NCBI RefSeq assembly: GCF_011320115.1
Contig: NZ_JAANOZ010000013.1
Span: forward strand, 27,284 to 91,283
Source: Croceibacterium segetis
Lineage (GTDB): Bacteria; Pseudomonadota; Alphaproteobacteria; Sphingomonadales; Sphingomonadaceae
DNA length: 64,000 nt
Direction: 5' to 3'
The number at the start of each line of letters is the position of its first letter. Positions within the stretch are counted from its first letter, which is position 1. This document shows, in pieces, positions 23,973-34,174 of the stretch. The translations under genes and the position numbers were made by a program. The notes beneath the pieces were generated by a model. The model was not told the origin of the DNA, ran no database searches, and saw only the letters and a list, made by a program, of their open reading frames with translations.

Positions 23973-25739
23973 CTAGAGCTCGCTGCCGGCTTCCGCCCAG
24001 GTGTGCTGCTCGGTGATCGTCCGCTCGCGGCCGGCGCGGATGTCGCCGTGCTCCTTCTGCATGTCGAGCCGCTCACGGTCGTTGGCGCGGTAGAAGCTCT
24101 CGGCGCGGTCGATGTCCTGTTCGGAATCGCCGAGCCGCTCGAGCGCGGCGCGGGCCATCTGCACCGCCGATTCCATGACTTCGCGTACGACGTAGTCGAC
24201 CGGCGCATCGCGCAGCGCCACCAGCATCCGGCGGTCGAACGCGCGCACCATGATCGCGGCGCCCGGAAAGGCCTCGCGCACGGCACGCAGCAGTTCGGCG
24301 TCGGGCTGCTCGCCGTCGAGACAGAACAGGATCAGCTCAGCCTCGGCGGCGCCGGCCTGGCGCAGCAGGTCGAGCCGGGTGCCATCGCCGAAATAGACGT
24401 TGGCGCCGAACTCGCGGGCGACGTCGATCAGCTCGGTGTCGGTGTCGATCAGGGTCACCGGGATGCCCGCGGCGAGCAGCATCTGGGCGACCGTCTGTCC
24501 GAAACGGCCGTAGCCGACGACCAGCGCGTTGGCTCCTTCGCCGCGCGGCCCCTCGCGGGTTTCGGCGCTCTTCGGTTCCTGGCGAATGCGTCTGGTCGCC
24601 ATCATCAGGAACGGCGTGGTCGCCATCGACAGGGTGACGATCGCCGCGAACAGGCTCGCCGCGGCGGGATCGATCAGCAGTCCCTGCTGCGCCCGGGTGA
24701 ACAGCACGAAGCCGAATTCGCCGCCTTGGCTCAGCAAGAGGCCGAGCGCGAGCGCCTCGCGCCAGCGCATCCGGCAGACAAGCCCGAGGCCGCCGATGAC
24801 CAGCGTCTTCACCGCGATCAGCCCTATCGCCATGCCGATCACGAACAGCGGGTTGGCGGCGATCACGCCGAGGTCGAGCAGCATGCCGACCGAGAGGAAG
24901 AACAGACCGAGCAGGATCGAACGGAACGGCTCGACGTCGGCCTCCAGCTCGTGGCGGAACGGCGTGTCGGCAAGCATCACGCCGGCGACGAAGGCCCCGA
25001 GCGCGGTCGACAGGCCGAGGGCCTGCATCAGCGCCGCGGCGGCGACGACCACGGTCAGCGCGGCGACGACGAACATCTCGCGCTCGCCGAGCGTCGAGAT
25101 CAGCCGGAACAGCGGGCGCACCAGGAAGCGCCCGGCCAGGATCAGGCCGGCGATCGCGGCGACCGTCATCAGCGCCATCTGCCAGCCGGGCGGACCGCCG
25201 CCGTCGGCCGGATTGCGGCTGAGCGAGGCGACGATCGTCAGCAGCGGGATCAGCGACAAATCCTGGAACAGCAGGATCGCGAACGCCCGTTCGCCGAACG
25301 GGCTGCGCAGACGCCCGGCCGACTGTAGCATCGGCAGCACTTGCGCGGTGGATGACAGCGCCAGGGGCAGTCCAATCGCCAGCGCGGCCCCGAGGGTAAA
25401 GCTGCTCGCCAGGTAGACCAGGCCGAACAGTGCCAGTCCGCACAGCACGACCTGCGCGAGGCCCAGTGCGAAGATCTCGTTCTTGAGCTGCCACAGCCGC
25501 GAAGGACTGAGCTCAAGCCCGACGATAAACAGCAGCAGCGTGATGCCGAGCTCGGCGACGCCGATCATCTCGTTCGCGTTGCCGGCAAGCCCGAGCACGT
25601 GCGGCCCGACCACCGCGCCGGCGACAAGCCAGCCGAGCGTGGCGCCGAGGCCGAGCCGGCGAAACAGCAGCACGAAGGCCAGACCAAAGCCCAGCAGGAG
25701 CACCCCGTCCCGCAGGATCGAGGCGCCGGCTTCGGCCAT
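23973..25739 (-). CDS. Monovalent cation:proton antiporter-2 (CPA2/KefB-like)
   Basis: Inner-membrane K+/H+ (or Na+/H+) antiporter of the CPA2 family, 588 residues. About the first 380 residues are a 12-13 helix transporter (start [19 protein letters not shown], with GLELSPSRLW and a LLSQGGEFGFVLF motif). The C-terminal part is a Rossmann RCK/TrkA-N domain (NALVVGYGRFGQTVAQMLLA, then YFGDGTRLDLLRQAG). In Kef systems this domain senses glutathione adducts; whether that holds here is unknown. It starts directly after the stop of the cytochrome gene (TAAATG), so the two are tightly coupled. Confidence 0.93.
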   Translation of the reverse strand: MAEAGASILRDGVLLLGFGLAFVLLFRRLGLGATLGWLVAGAVVGPHVLGLAGNANEMIGVAELGITLLLFIVGLELSPSRLWQLKNEIFALGLAQVVLCGLALFGLVYLASSFTLGAALAIGLPLALSSTAQVLPMLQSAGRLRSPFGERAFAILLFQDLSLIPLLTIVASLSRNPADGGGPPGWQMALMTVAAIAGLILAGRFLVRPLFRLISTLGEREMFVVAALTVVVAAAALMQALGLSTALGAFVAGVMLADTPFRHELEADVEPFRSILLGLFFLSVGMLLDLGVIAANPLFVIGMAIGLIAVKTLVIGGLGLVCRMRWREALALGLLLSQGGEFGFVLFTRAQQGLLIDPAAASLFAAIVTLSMATTPFLMMATRRIRQEPKSAETREGPRGEGANALVVGYGRFGQTVAQMLLAAGIPVTLIDTDTELIDVAREFGANVYFGDGTRLDLLRQAGAAEAELILFCLDGEQPDAELLRAVREAFPGAAIMVRAFDRRMLVALRDAPVDYVVREVMESAVQMARAALERLGDSEQDIDRAESFYRANDRERLDMQKEHGDIRAGRERTITEQHTWAEAGSEL

Positions 25740-26282
25740 TTAGAGAGTCTTCAGGTAGTCGATTACGGCCTTGCGCTGCGCCGCGTCCTTGATTCCGGCG
25801 AAGCCCATCAGCGTGCCCGGCACCTTGCCCGCGGGATTGGCGAGGAAGGCATCGAGGTTGGCGGCGTTCCACCTCAGATTGGAATGTTCCATCGCATCGC
25901 TGTACTCGAAGCCCTTCACCTCGCCAGCCTCGCGCCCATAGATGCCAGCGAGCGAGGGGCCGATGATCGTCTTGCCCGGCGCGGTCGAATGGCAGGCGGT
26001 GCACTGGTTGAACGCTTGCGGCGGGGCATCCGCCGCACCCGCCCCGCTCGCAGCCGGCTGCGGCGTAGACGTGCCGCTCGCCTTCGCCGACGGTGTGGGA
26101 GTCGGCGTCGCCGAGGCGGCCTCGGTCGGGGTAGCGGTTTCGGTCGCCGTCTCGGCGGGGGCGCTGGCCGCCGCGGCCGGCGGGGCGTCGGTCGCGCTCG
26201 GCTGACCAGAAGGCTCGGACTGGGAGCCGCAGGCGGTGAGGCCTAGGGCGAGCGCGGCGGCGAGAGCGAAACGCGAAATCAT
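25740..26282 (-). CDS. Cytochrome c family lipoprotein
   Basis: A 180-residue class I cytochrome c anchored as a lipoprotein. It has the lipobox LTAC (Cys18), a long Ala/Thr/Pro/Ser-rich linker (about residues 20-88), then a c-type domain with the haem motif CTACH (94-98), the GPSLAGIYGREAG segment and Met159 as likely axial ligand. The domain resembles mitochondrial-type cytochrome c (c-552/c2 group). The linker could let the haem domain swing between membrane complexes (inference). Its stop codon abuts the antiporter start. Confidence 0.9.
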   Translation of the reverse strand: MISRFALAAALALGLTACGSQSEPSGQPSATDAPPAAAASAPAETATETATPTEAASATPTPTPSAKASGTSTPQPAASGAGAADAPPQAFNQCTACHSTAPGKTIIGPSLAGIYGREAGEVKGFEYSDAMEHSNLRWNAANLDAFLANPAGKVPGTLMGFAGIKDAAQRKAVIDYLKTL

Positions 26283-26352
26283 GGAAGTGCGTCCTTCGAG
26301 GATGGAGTCGGGCGCGTTCCTATCGCCGCGCGCGGGATGCGCAAGAGGCGTT

Positions 26353-26892
26353 TCAACGGAGCGCGAAGGCAAACCGCACGCCCATCATATCGATGCCCGG
26401 ATTCTGCTGCCGATTGAACAGCCGCGCGTGGCTGATGTGCGTCCAGCTCGCTTCGACGCTCAGCCGGCTGGACAGTTTCGTGCCGATGGCGATCTCCGGC
26501 TCGAACAGCACTGCGCTGCCGAGGTCGGTGCGCCTGCCGTTCGCGCCCACACGGAATCGCGGGCCGTCCTGCACCACCAGGCCGAGGCCGGGCCGCACGT
26601 AGAGGGGGCCCTTGCCGATCTTCCAGGCGAGCCCACCGCCCGCGAAGCTGGCGTCGCCGCGCGTGTTGACGGAGGCGATCAGGTAAGGCGCAGGCTTGCC
26701 GATGAACTTGAGCGCCTCGATCCGGCCGAAGCGATAGCCGAGCTCGATGTCGACTCCGCGCTCGCCCGTGTCGATGGTGAACGGCGTATCGACGCCGTGG
26801 ACATAGGCGCCGGCGAAGACTTCCTGGGCGCCGGCGGGGGCGGCGACCATGGCCAACGGCAGGGCCGCGAGGATCGAGAGCGGACGAAACAT
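26353..26892 (-). CDS. PagL-like acyloxyacyl hydrolase / lipid A 3-O-deacylase family protein
   Basis: A 179-residue outer-membrane beta-barrel protein with a signal peptide (cleaved after AGAQ, near residue 23). The C-terminal signature WTHISHARLFNRQQNPGID carries the catalytic pair H152 and S154 known from PagL. The acidic residue of the triad is aspartate (D168, in NPGID) where Pseudomonas PagL has glutamate. Start at 26892 gives the signal peptide. It diverges from the MATE gene. Most sphingomonads have glycosphingolipids in place of LPS, so the natural substrate is uncertain. Confidence 0.82.
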   Translation of the reverse strand: MFRPLSILAALPLAMVAAPAGAQEVFAGAYVHGVDTPFTIDTGERGVDIELGYRFGRIEALKFIGKPAPYLIASVNTRGDASFAGGGLAWKIGKGPLYVRPGLGLVVQDGPRFRVGANGRRTDLGSAVLFEPEIAIGTKLSSRLSVEASWTHISHARLFNRQQNPGIDMMGVRFAFALR

Positions 26893-27002
26893 CGGAACCC
26901 CTATAGTGGCAGGCATGCCGCAAGGTGACGCGAAATCGCGCCGTCGGTTCCGCGACCGCTTCCTTCGACCCGCTGCCGCGCCTATCCGGGCCGGCTTTAC
27001 TC

Positions 27003-28400
27003 ATGACCCAAGACCCGATCCTGGAGCCCCCGCATAGCGGCGAAGGCTGGCGCGGCGAGATCGTCGCGACCCTGGCGCTCGCCTGGCCGCTGGTGGTCGC
27101 CAACCTCGCGCAGATGCTGGTCTACGCCGTCGACGTGATCTTCGTCGCCCGCCTGGGCGCCGAGACGCTGGCGGCCTCCAGCCTCGCCGTTTCGCTGTTC
27201 GGGCTGGTGGCATGGTCGCTTTCGGGCATGTCGGGGATGGTGGCGGCGCTTATTTCGGCCGAGCTCGGCCGCCGCCGTCACGCGGTGCGCGAAGTGCGCC
27301 GCTCGACGCGGATGGGGCTGTGGCTGGCCGTGTTTACAGGCCTTGCCGCAACCGTGCTGCTGCACTTCGGCGAAGAGATCATGCTCCTGACCGGTCAGGA
27401 GCCGGCGGTCGCCGCCAAGGCGGGCCAATTCCTCGCGGTGATCAAGTGGGCGATCGTGCCGATGCTCGTGTCGAACGTGCTGCGCAATTTCGTCTCTGCG
27501 CTCGGCCGGCCGATCTTCGCCACCGCGATCACCGTGCTGGCGATCGGCGTGGCGGTGCTCGGCAATTACACCTTCGTGTTCGGCCATTTCGGTGCGCCCG
27601 CCCTCGGCATGCTCGGCTCGCCGCTGTCGAGCGTGCTCACCGCGCTGTTTATCGTCGGGGCCTACGCGGTCGCCATTCTGAGCGACCGCCGGCTCAGGCG
27701 CTATCACGTGTTCGGCAACTGGTGGCGGCCCGAGTGGCGCCGCTTTCGCGAACTCGTGCGCACCGGCGCGCCGGTCTCGGCGACGATCCTCGCCGAGGCC
27801 GGACTGTTCAGCGGCGCGGCGTTCCTGATGGGGCGGATCGGGCCCGAGCAACTTGCCGGACACACGATCGCGCTGCAACTCGCCGCGCTCGCCTTCCAGG
27901 TGCCGTTCGGGGTCGCCCAGGCGGCAACGATCCGGGTCGGCTACTTCTACGGCGCGCGCGACCCGGCGGCGATCGCCCGGGCGGGTTGGACGGCGATCGT
28001 GATCGGCACCGCCTTCATGGCCATCACCGCCAGCCTGATGCTGTTCGCCCCGCGCTTCATCATCCGGCTCTACGTCGATCCCGACGCGCCGAAGAACGCG
28101 CTGCTGGTCGGCTTCGCCGTGCGCTACATGGTCGTCGCCGCGGCGTTCCAGCTGTTCGACGGCATCCAGGCGGTCTCTGCCGGGTCGTTGCGCGGGCTGC
28201 AGGATACGCGCGTGCCGATGATCGTGGCGCTGTTCGGCTATTGGGTGCCCGGCTTCGGCACCGCCATCGCGCTGGGGTTCTTCACTCCGCTGCAGGGAAC
28301 CGGCGTGTGGATCGGGCTGGCGGTCGGCCTGGTCGTCGTCGCCGGGCTTCTGCTGAGGCGCTGGACCGCGCGGGCTCGTCTCGGCTTGTTGCCGGCCTGA
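27003..28400 (+). CDS. MATE family efflux transporter (NorM-like)
   Basis: Inner-membrane cation-driven multidrug exporter, 465 residues with about 12 transmembrane segments in two halves. Typical MATE regions are WPLVVANLAQMLVYAVDVI in the first helix and the related second-half sequence GAPVSATILAEAGLFSGAAF. The start at 27003 (MTQDPILEPPHSGEGWRG) was preferred to 26925 because the upstream part is out of character. Substrate range cannot be predicted. It is followed by groESL with its own promoter, which begins 24 bases after the stop. Confidence 0.92.
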   Translation: MTQDPILEPPHSGEGWRGEIVATLALAWPLVVANLAQMLVYAVDVIFVARLGAETLAASSLAVSLFGLVAWSLSGMSGMVAALISAELGRRRHAVREVRRSTRMGLWLAVFTGLAATVLLHFGEEIMLLTGQEPAVAAKAGQFLAVIKWAIVPMLVSNVLRNFVSALGRPIFATAITVLAIGVAVLGNYTFVFGHFGAPALGMLGSPLSSVLTALFIVGAYAVAILSDRRLRRYHVFGNWWRPEWRRFRELVRTGAPVSATILAEAGLFSGAAFLMGRIGPEQLAGHTIALQLAALAFQVPFGVAQAATIRVGYFYGARDPAAIARAGWTAIVIGTAFMAITASLMLFAPRFIIRLYVDPDAPKNALLVGFAVRYMVVAAAFQLFDGIQAVSAGSLRGLQDTRVPMIVALFGYWVPGFGTAIALGFFTPLQGTGVWIGLAVGLVVVAGLLLRRWTARARLGLLPA

Positions 28401-28423
28401 CGAAAAAACTTCCTGAACGGGAG

Positions 28424-28452
28424 TTGACGACTACCTGTCGCGCACACATATG
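28424..28452 (+). promoter_or_regulatory. Promoter for groESL
   Basis: TTGACG (28424-28429), 17-base spacer, CATATG (28447-28452). It lies just upstream of the CIRCE element, so HrcA bound there would cover the transcription start. Confidence 0.65.
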
Positions 28453-28460
28453 CGCGCCGC

Positions 28461-28485
28461 TGGCACTCTCTGCGTGAGAGTGCCA
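28461..28485 (+). promoter_or_regulatory. CIRCE operator (HrcA binding site)
   Basis: TGGCACTC-N9-GAGTGCCA at 28461-28485, an almost exact match to the CIRCE consensus. HrcA represses chaperonin operons through it and releases on heat stress. hrcA itself is not in this window. Confidence 0.92.
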
Positions 28486-28525
28486 AACAGGGATCAACCC
28501 ACTCTAAACAAGAGAGGTCATTCAC

Positions 28526-28813
28526 ATGGCATTCCGTCCCCTGCACGATCGCGTGCTGGTCCGCCGCCTCGAGGCCGAAGAAAAGACCGCCGGAGGCATC
28601 ATCATCCCCGACAGCGCCAAGGAAAAGCCGAGCGAAGGCGAAGTCGTCGCCGTCGGCACCGGCGCGCGCTCGGAAGACGGCAAGATCACCCCGCCCGACG
28701 TCAAGGCCGGCGACCGCGTGCTGTTCGGCAAGTGGTCGGGCACCGAGGTCAAGATCGACGGCGAAGACCTGCTGATCATGAAGGAAAGCGACATCATGGG
28801 GATCATCGGCTGA
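28526..28813 (+). CDS. groES: Co-chaperonin GroES
   Basis: A 95-residue ring-forming lid of the GroEL chaperonin. It starts [20 protein letters not shown] and has the mobile loop ([19 protein letters not shown]) that contacts GroEL. It is under the promoter and CIRCE site upstream and precedes groEL by 56 bases. Confidence 0.99.
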   Translation: MAFRPLHDRVLVRRLEAEEKTAGGIIIPDSAKEKPSEGEVVAVGTGARSEDGKITPPDVKAGDRVLFGKWSGTEVKIDGEDLLIMKESDIMGIIG

Positions 28814-28824
28814 CCGCCGGCTGA

Positions 28825-30510
<1,686 letters not shown>

Positions 30511-30533
30511 GCTCTCGCGCCCAAGCAACATGA

Positions 30534-30564
30534 AGGGCCGGGGGAGCGATCCTCCGGCCCTTTT
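30534..30564 (+). terminator. Intrinsic terminator of groESL
   Basis: Stem AGGGCCGG... pairing with ...CCGGCCCT around a GCGA loop, followed by TTTT (30561-30564). Because the next gene is convergent and its stop is at 30566, it separates the two units. Confidence 0.88.
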
Positions 30565-30565
30565 G

Positions 30566-31504
30566 TTATCCGGTGTAGAGCATCGCCACGTCGCAGCGGG
30601 CATATTCGCCGCCGCAGCGGGCGAGAAGCTCGGCGTCGTGGACGAAGCCGTTGCGCTCGTAGAGCTTGATCGCCGCCTGGCTCTTGCTGTTGGTCAGCAG
30701 GAACAGTCGTTCGGCGCCCAACGCGAAGGCGCGCTCGATCGTCGCGCGCAGCAGGAATTCGCCCGTCCCGCGCCCGCGCGCCTCGGGCAGCACGGCCATC
30801 TTGATCAGCTCGAACTCGCGCGGGCCGGTCGACAGCAGGCCGCAGGTCCCGACGATGCCGAGTTCGGGGTCCTCGACGAACAGGATGTCGGCGCCAGGAT
30901 CGACGATCGTGTCGCGCGGATCGGCCAGCTGCGCCTCGTCGACCGGCTCGAGCGCGTACATCTCCTCGATCCACTGTCGGTTGATCCGCGCGAAGTCGGC
31001 CGCAAGCTCGTTGCGGAACGGGCGGATCGCGAGGCCGGACCCGGGCCGACGATCGAGCGGCCGCTCCGCCAACGCCTTCTCGACCGCCGCGACTTGCGCA
31101 AGCAGGGCCTCGATATCGCAAGTCTCGGCCACCGCGGCACGAATGCGCGGCCATAGCGCGGTGCCGGCCCGGTCCATTACCGCGCTGCCTTCTGCGCTCA
31201 GCGTCAGGCGCTGCACTCGACGGTCGTCGTCGTCAGTTCGCTGGCCGACCAACCCCATCGCGGCCAGCTGCCGGGCGACACGGGTGGTCGCCGGCTGGCT
31301 GAAACCCGTCGCCTCGGCCGCTTCGCCGATGCTCAACGGCCCCTGCCGCCAGAGCGCGGTGAGCAACGGCATCTGACCCGGCTGGGTCGGCAGGCCGCAA
31401 TCGCGGGCCATGACCTCGGCGCCCGCCTGCAACCGCTCGGCGAGCCGCTTCAAGCGACTGCCGAGCATGACCCCGCCCTCGGCCGCCAGGACATCTGTCG
31501 CCAT
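30566..31504 (-). CDS. MarR-type winged-helix / GNAT acetyltransferase fusion protein
   Basis: A 312-residue protein with two domains. Residues about 10-140 are a MarR-like winged helix (MPLLTALWRQGPLSIGEAAE, then QPATTRVARQLAAMGLVGQR and DDDDRRVQRLTLSAEG). Residues about 160-312 are a GNAT acetyltransferase with the acetyl-CoA loop VLPEARGRGTGEFLLRATIE and a C-terminal AAIKLYERNGF motif. Such fusions occur in many bacteria; target genes and acetyl acceptor are unknown. A 12-bp palindrome in its 5' region could be its own operator. The gene is convergent with groEL. Confidence 0.88.
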   Translation of the reverse strand: MATDVLAAEGGVMLGSRLKRLAERLQAGAEVMARDCGLPTQPGQMPLLTALWRQGPLSIGEAAEATGFSQPATTRVARQLAAMGLVGQRTDDDDRRVQRLTLSAEGSAVMDRAGTALWPRIRAAVAETCDIEALLAQVAAVEKALAERPLDRRPGSGLAIRPFRNELAADFARINRQWIEEMYALEPVDEAQLADPRDTIVDPGADILFVEDPELGIVGTCGLLSTGPREFELIKMAVLPEARGRGTGEFLLRATIERAFALGAERLFLLTNSKSQAAIKLYERNGFVHDAELLARCGGEYARCDVAMLYTG

Positions 31505-31530
31505 GATTCACTCCTTCGACGATAGATTAT

Positions 31531-31542
31531 ATAACCTGTTAT
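31531..31542. promoter_or_regulatory. Palindrome upstream of the MarR-GNAT gene
   Basis: ATAAC-CT-GTTAT, 27 bases before the start of the MarR-GNAT gene, in a short AT-rich patch. MarR proteins usually bind such palindromes next to their own gene, so autoregulation is a reasonable guess. Confidence 0.45.
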
Positions 31543-31689
31543 GGATCTACAAGGCAGCGCAGCCCTCCGGGGCATTACCAATGGCAAAGTGTCGCGTGGC
31601 GCGGCCATGCCACCCCTTGGCAATCGTTTCGGCACCAGCAGGCGAATCGCCCGTTGAGCCGCTGAACCCGACCAAGCAGGAGAAGGCCG

Positions 31690-32103
31690 ATGAAAGTTCC
31701 GCACAACGCCCATGTCGCGGTAGTCGACGGAGAACGCTTCAGGCTGATGCGCAACATCGGACCCATCTTCGAGCCGAAGCTCGAGTTGGTCGCCGAACCG
31801 TCTTTCAGGTTGCCTGTGCCCGGCGCCGAGAGCCGCAGCGATGATCGCGGAACACTGACGACCGCAGGGTCGGAGACCGATCTCCGCGAGGTTGTGCACG
31901 GCGCGGCGGTGGTCGAATGGTTGAACGCAAAGGCGCTCGCCGGCGAGATCGACCAGTTGGTAGTGGTGGCCGACCCGCGCACGCTGGGCGAGATGCGGCC
32001 GCGCTATCACAAGGCGCTGCAGGGCAAGATCGTCGCCGAATTGCCGAAGGAGCTCACCTCGGAATCCCCGCAGGCGATCGCCCAGACGCTCGCGGCCGCA
32101 TGA
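31690..32103 (+). CDS. Host attachment family protein
   Basis: A 137-residue protein of the family called 'protein required for attachment to host cells' (first seen in Agrobacterium). It starts MKVPHNAHVAVVDGERFRLM and has the conserved C-terminal pattern DQLVVVADPRTLGEMRPRYH and KELTSESPQAIAQTL, reminiscent of an RNase-H/eRF1-like fold. Molecular function is not established and the name is historical. AGGAGAAGG upstream supports the ATG at 31690. The PCMT-esterase fusion starts 43 bases downstream. Confidence 0.82.
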   Translation: MKVPHNAHVAVVDGERFRLMRNIGPIFEPKLELVAEPSFRLPVPGAESRSDDRGTLTTAGSETDLREVVHGAAVVEWLNAKALAGEIDQLVVVADPRTLGEMRPRYHKALQGKIVAELPKELTSESPQAIAQTLAAA

Positions 32104-32146
32104 CGGCGTGCGCCGGCTCCGCCGGCTGTTGAGAGGAAGCGGCGCC

Positions 32147-34123
32147 ATGGCCGAGCCCCAGGAACTACGTGAACGGATGGTCGAGCGGCAAATCCGCCGG
32201 CGGGGCATCGAATCCCTCTCGGTGCTGACGGCCTTCCGGACCGTTCCACGCGAGGCATTCGTGCCCGAATCGCTGCGTGAGTTCGCTTACGAGGATGGCC
32301 CGCTGCCGATCGGCGCCGGGCAGACGATCTCGCAGCCTTACATCGTCGCGCTGATGATCGACGCCGCCGAGATCCCGCCCGGCGGACGGGTGCTCGAGGT
32401 GGGCGCGGGCTCGGGCTACGCCGCAGCCGTGATGTCGCGCATCGCCGGCGAGGTATTTGCGATCGAGCGGCACGAGGCCTTGGCACGCTCTGCGGCGGAG
32501 CGGATCGACACGCTTGGCTACGACAACGTCTCGATCATCTGCGCCGACGGCAGCCTGGGCCTGCCGGACGAGGCGCCGTTCGACGCGATCCTGGTCGCGG
32601 CAGGCGGCGACAAGGTGCCCGAGCCGCTCAAGCGCCAACTCAAGCTCGGCGCCCGACTGGTCGTACCGGTCGGCGGCGAAGACATGCAGTCGCTGCTTTG
32701 CGTAACCCGCACCGGTGAACACCGCTGGGACGAGCAGAACCTCGGCGGCGTGCGCTTCGTGCCGCTGATCGGCGCTCACGGGCGTTACGAGGACGGCAGC
32801 CGCGCGGCGAGCAACCACCAGCCGGCGCGGGCGAAATCCTTGCCCGAGATGATCTCCGACGCCGCCGAGCCGCTCCCGGGAATCGACGACGAAGCCTTCG
32901 CCGCCGCGTTCGACCGCTTCGCCGACCGCAAGATCGTGCTGCTCGGGGAGGCGAGCCACGGGACGCACGAGTTCTATGCCGCCCGCGCGGCGATCACGCG
33001 GCGTTTCGTCGAGAAGCACGGCTTTACCATCGTCGCCGCCGAGGCCGACTGGCCCGATGCCGCGGTGCTCGACCGTCACATCCGCCACCAGCATCCGCGC
33101 ACAGGCGCGCCGCGGCCGTTTCAGCGCTTTCCGACTTGGATGTGGCGCAACTCCGTGATCGCCGGGCTGATGCATGACCTGCACGCGCTCAACCGCGGCC
33201 GCGCACCCGACGAGATGGCCGGGTTCTACGGGCTCGACATCTACAACATGTCCGGCTCGATCGAGGCGGTGCTCGCCTATCTCGACGCGCACGATCCCGA
33301 GGCCGCGCAAGTTGCCCGCGAGCGCTATGGCTGCCTCACCCCGTGGCAAGCCGAGCCGGCAACTTACGGCCGCTCCGCGCTCACCAAGGGCTACGCCGAG
33401 TGCGAGCAGCAAGTGATCGCCGAATGCCGCGACCTGTTGCAACGCGCGCTGCACGAGGACGGCGGGATGTTCGCCGCGGCGATGAACGCCCGCCTCGTCG
33501 CCTCGGCCGAACGCTACTACCGGATCATGTACTACGGCGGTGCCGAGAGCTGGAACTTGCGCGACAGCCACATGGCCGAGACATTGGAACACCTGCTCGA
33601 GCACCGCGGACCCAACGCCAAGGCGCTGGTCTGGGCGCACAACAGCCACATCGGCGACGCCGAGGCGACCGAGATGGGCAGCGTTCGCGGCGAGCACAAC
33701 ATCGGCCAGCTGGTCCGCGCGCGCTGGGGCGAGCAGGTCGCGCTGGTCGGTTTCGGGACGCACACCGGCACCGTCACCGCGGCGACCGACTGGGACGGCG
33801 ACCACGAGACCAAGCGCGTGGTCCCCTCGCGCGGCGATTCGTACGAGCGGGTGTGCCACGACAGCGGCGTGCCGCGCTTCCTGCTCGACCTCACGCCCGG
33901 CAGGCACGACGCCCTGCGCCGGCGGCTCGGCGACCCACGGCTCGAACGCTTCATCGGGGTGATCTACCGACCCGAGACCGAACGCTGGAGCCACTACAGC
34001 GAGGCCGTGCTCCCGCGACAGTTCGACGCCTACGTCTGGTTCGACGAAACGCGCGCCTTGCAGCCGCTCACGCCGACCGAACCGCACGAAGGGGTGCCCG
34101 ACACATTCCCATTCGGTGAATAG
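32147..34123 (+). CDS. PCMT-like methyltransferase / erythromycin esterase-family fusion
   Basis: A 658-residue two-domain protein. Residues about 1-215 resemble protein-L-isoaspartate O-methyltransferase (start MAEPQELRERMVERQIRRRG; GAGQTISQPYIVALM; SAM loop LEVGAGSGYAAAV at 83-95). Residues about 235-650 resemble the erythromycin esterase/EreA-like family (GEASHGTHEFY with E268 and H271, YGLDIYNMSGSIEAV, AHNSHIGD at 497-504). A ribosome-binding site (GAGAGGAA) supports the start at 32147. Isoaspartate repair plus an esterase-fold hydrolase suggests damage handling or detoxification, but the combined role is unknown. No macrolide activity should be assumed. Confidence 0.88.
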   Translation: MAEPQELRERMVERQIRRRGIESLSVLTAFRTVPREAFVPESLREFAYEDGPLPIGAGQTISQPYIVALMIDAAEIPPGGRVLEVGAGSGYAAAVMSRIAGEVFAIERHEALARSAAERIDTLGYDNVSIICADGSLGLPDEAPFDAILVAAGGDKVPEPLKRQLKLGARLVVPVGGEDMQSLLCVTRTGEHRWDEQNLGGVRFVPLIGAHGRYEDGSRAASNHQPARAKSLPEMISDAAEPLPGIDDEAFAAAFDRFADRKIVLLGEASHGTHEFYAARAAITRRFVEKHGFTIVAAEADWPDAAVLDRHIRHQHPRTGAPRPFQRFPTWMWRNSVIAGLMHDLHALNRGRAPDEMAGFYGLDIYNMSGSIEAVLAYLDAHDPEAAQVARERYGCLTPWQAEPATYGRSALTKGYAECEQQVIAECRDLLQRALHEDGGMFAAAMNARLVASAERYYRIMYYGGAESWNLRDSHMAETLEHLLEHRGPNAKALVWAHNSHIGDAEATEMGSVRGEHNIGQLVRARWGEQVALVGFGTHTGTVTAATDWDGDHETKRVVPSRGDSYERVCHDSGVPRFLLDLTPGRHDALRRRLGDPRLERFIGVIYRPETERWSHYSEAVLPRQFDAYVWFDETRALQPLTPTEPHEGVPDTFPFGE

Positions 34124-34174
34124 TCCAGATTATGGCGAAACGCCTTTTCCGATGATATTTGGCGCCCCGACGGA

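Noticed and set aside
32147..34123. Macrolide resistance gene
   Set aside because: The erythromycin esterase family is broad and mostly not involved in resistance; sequence alone does not support this.
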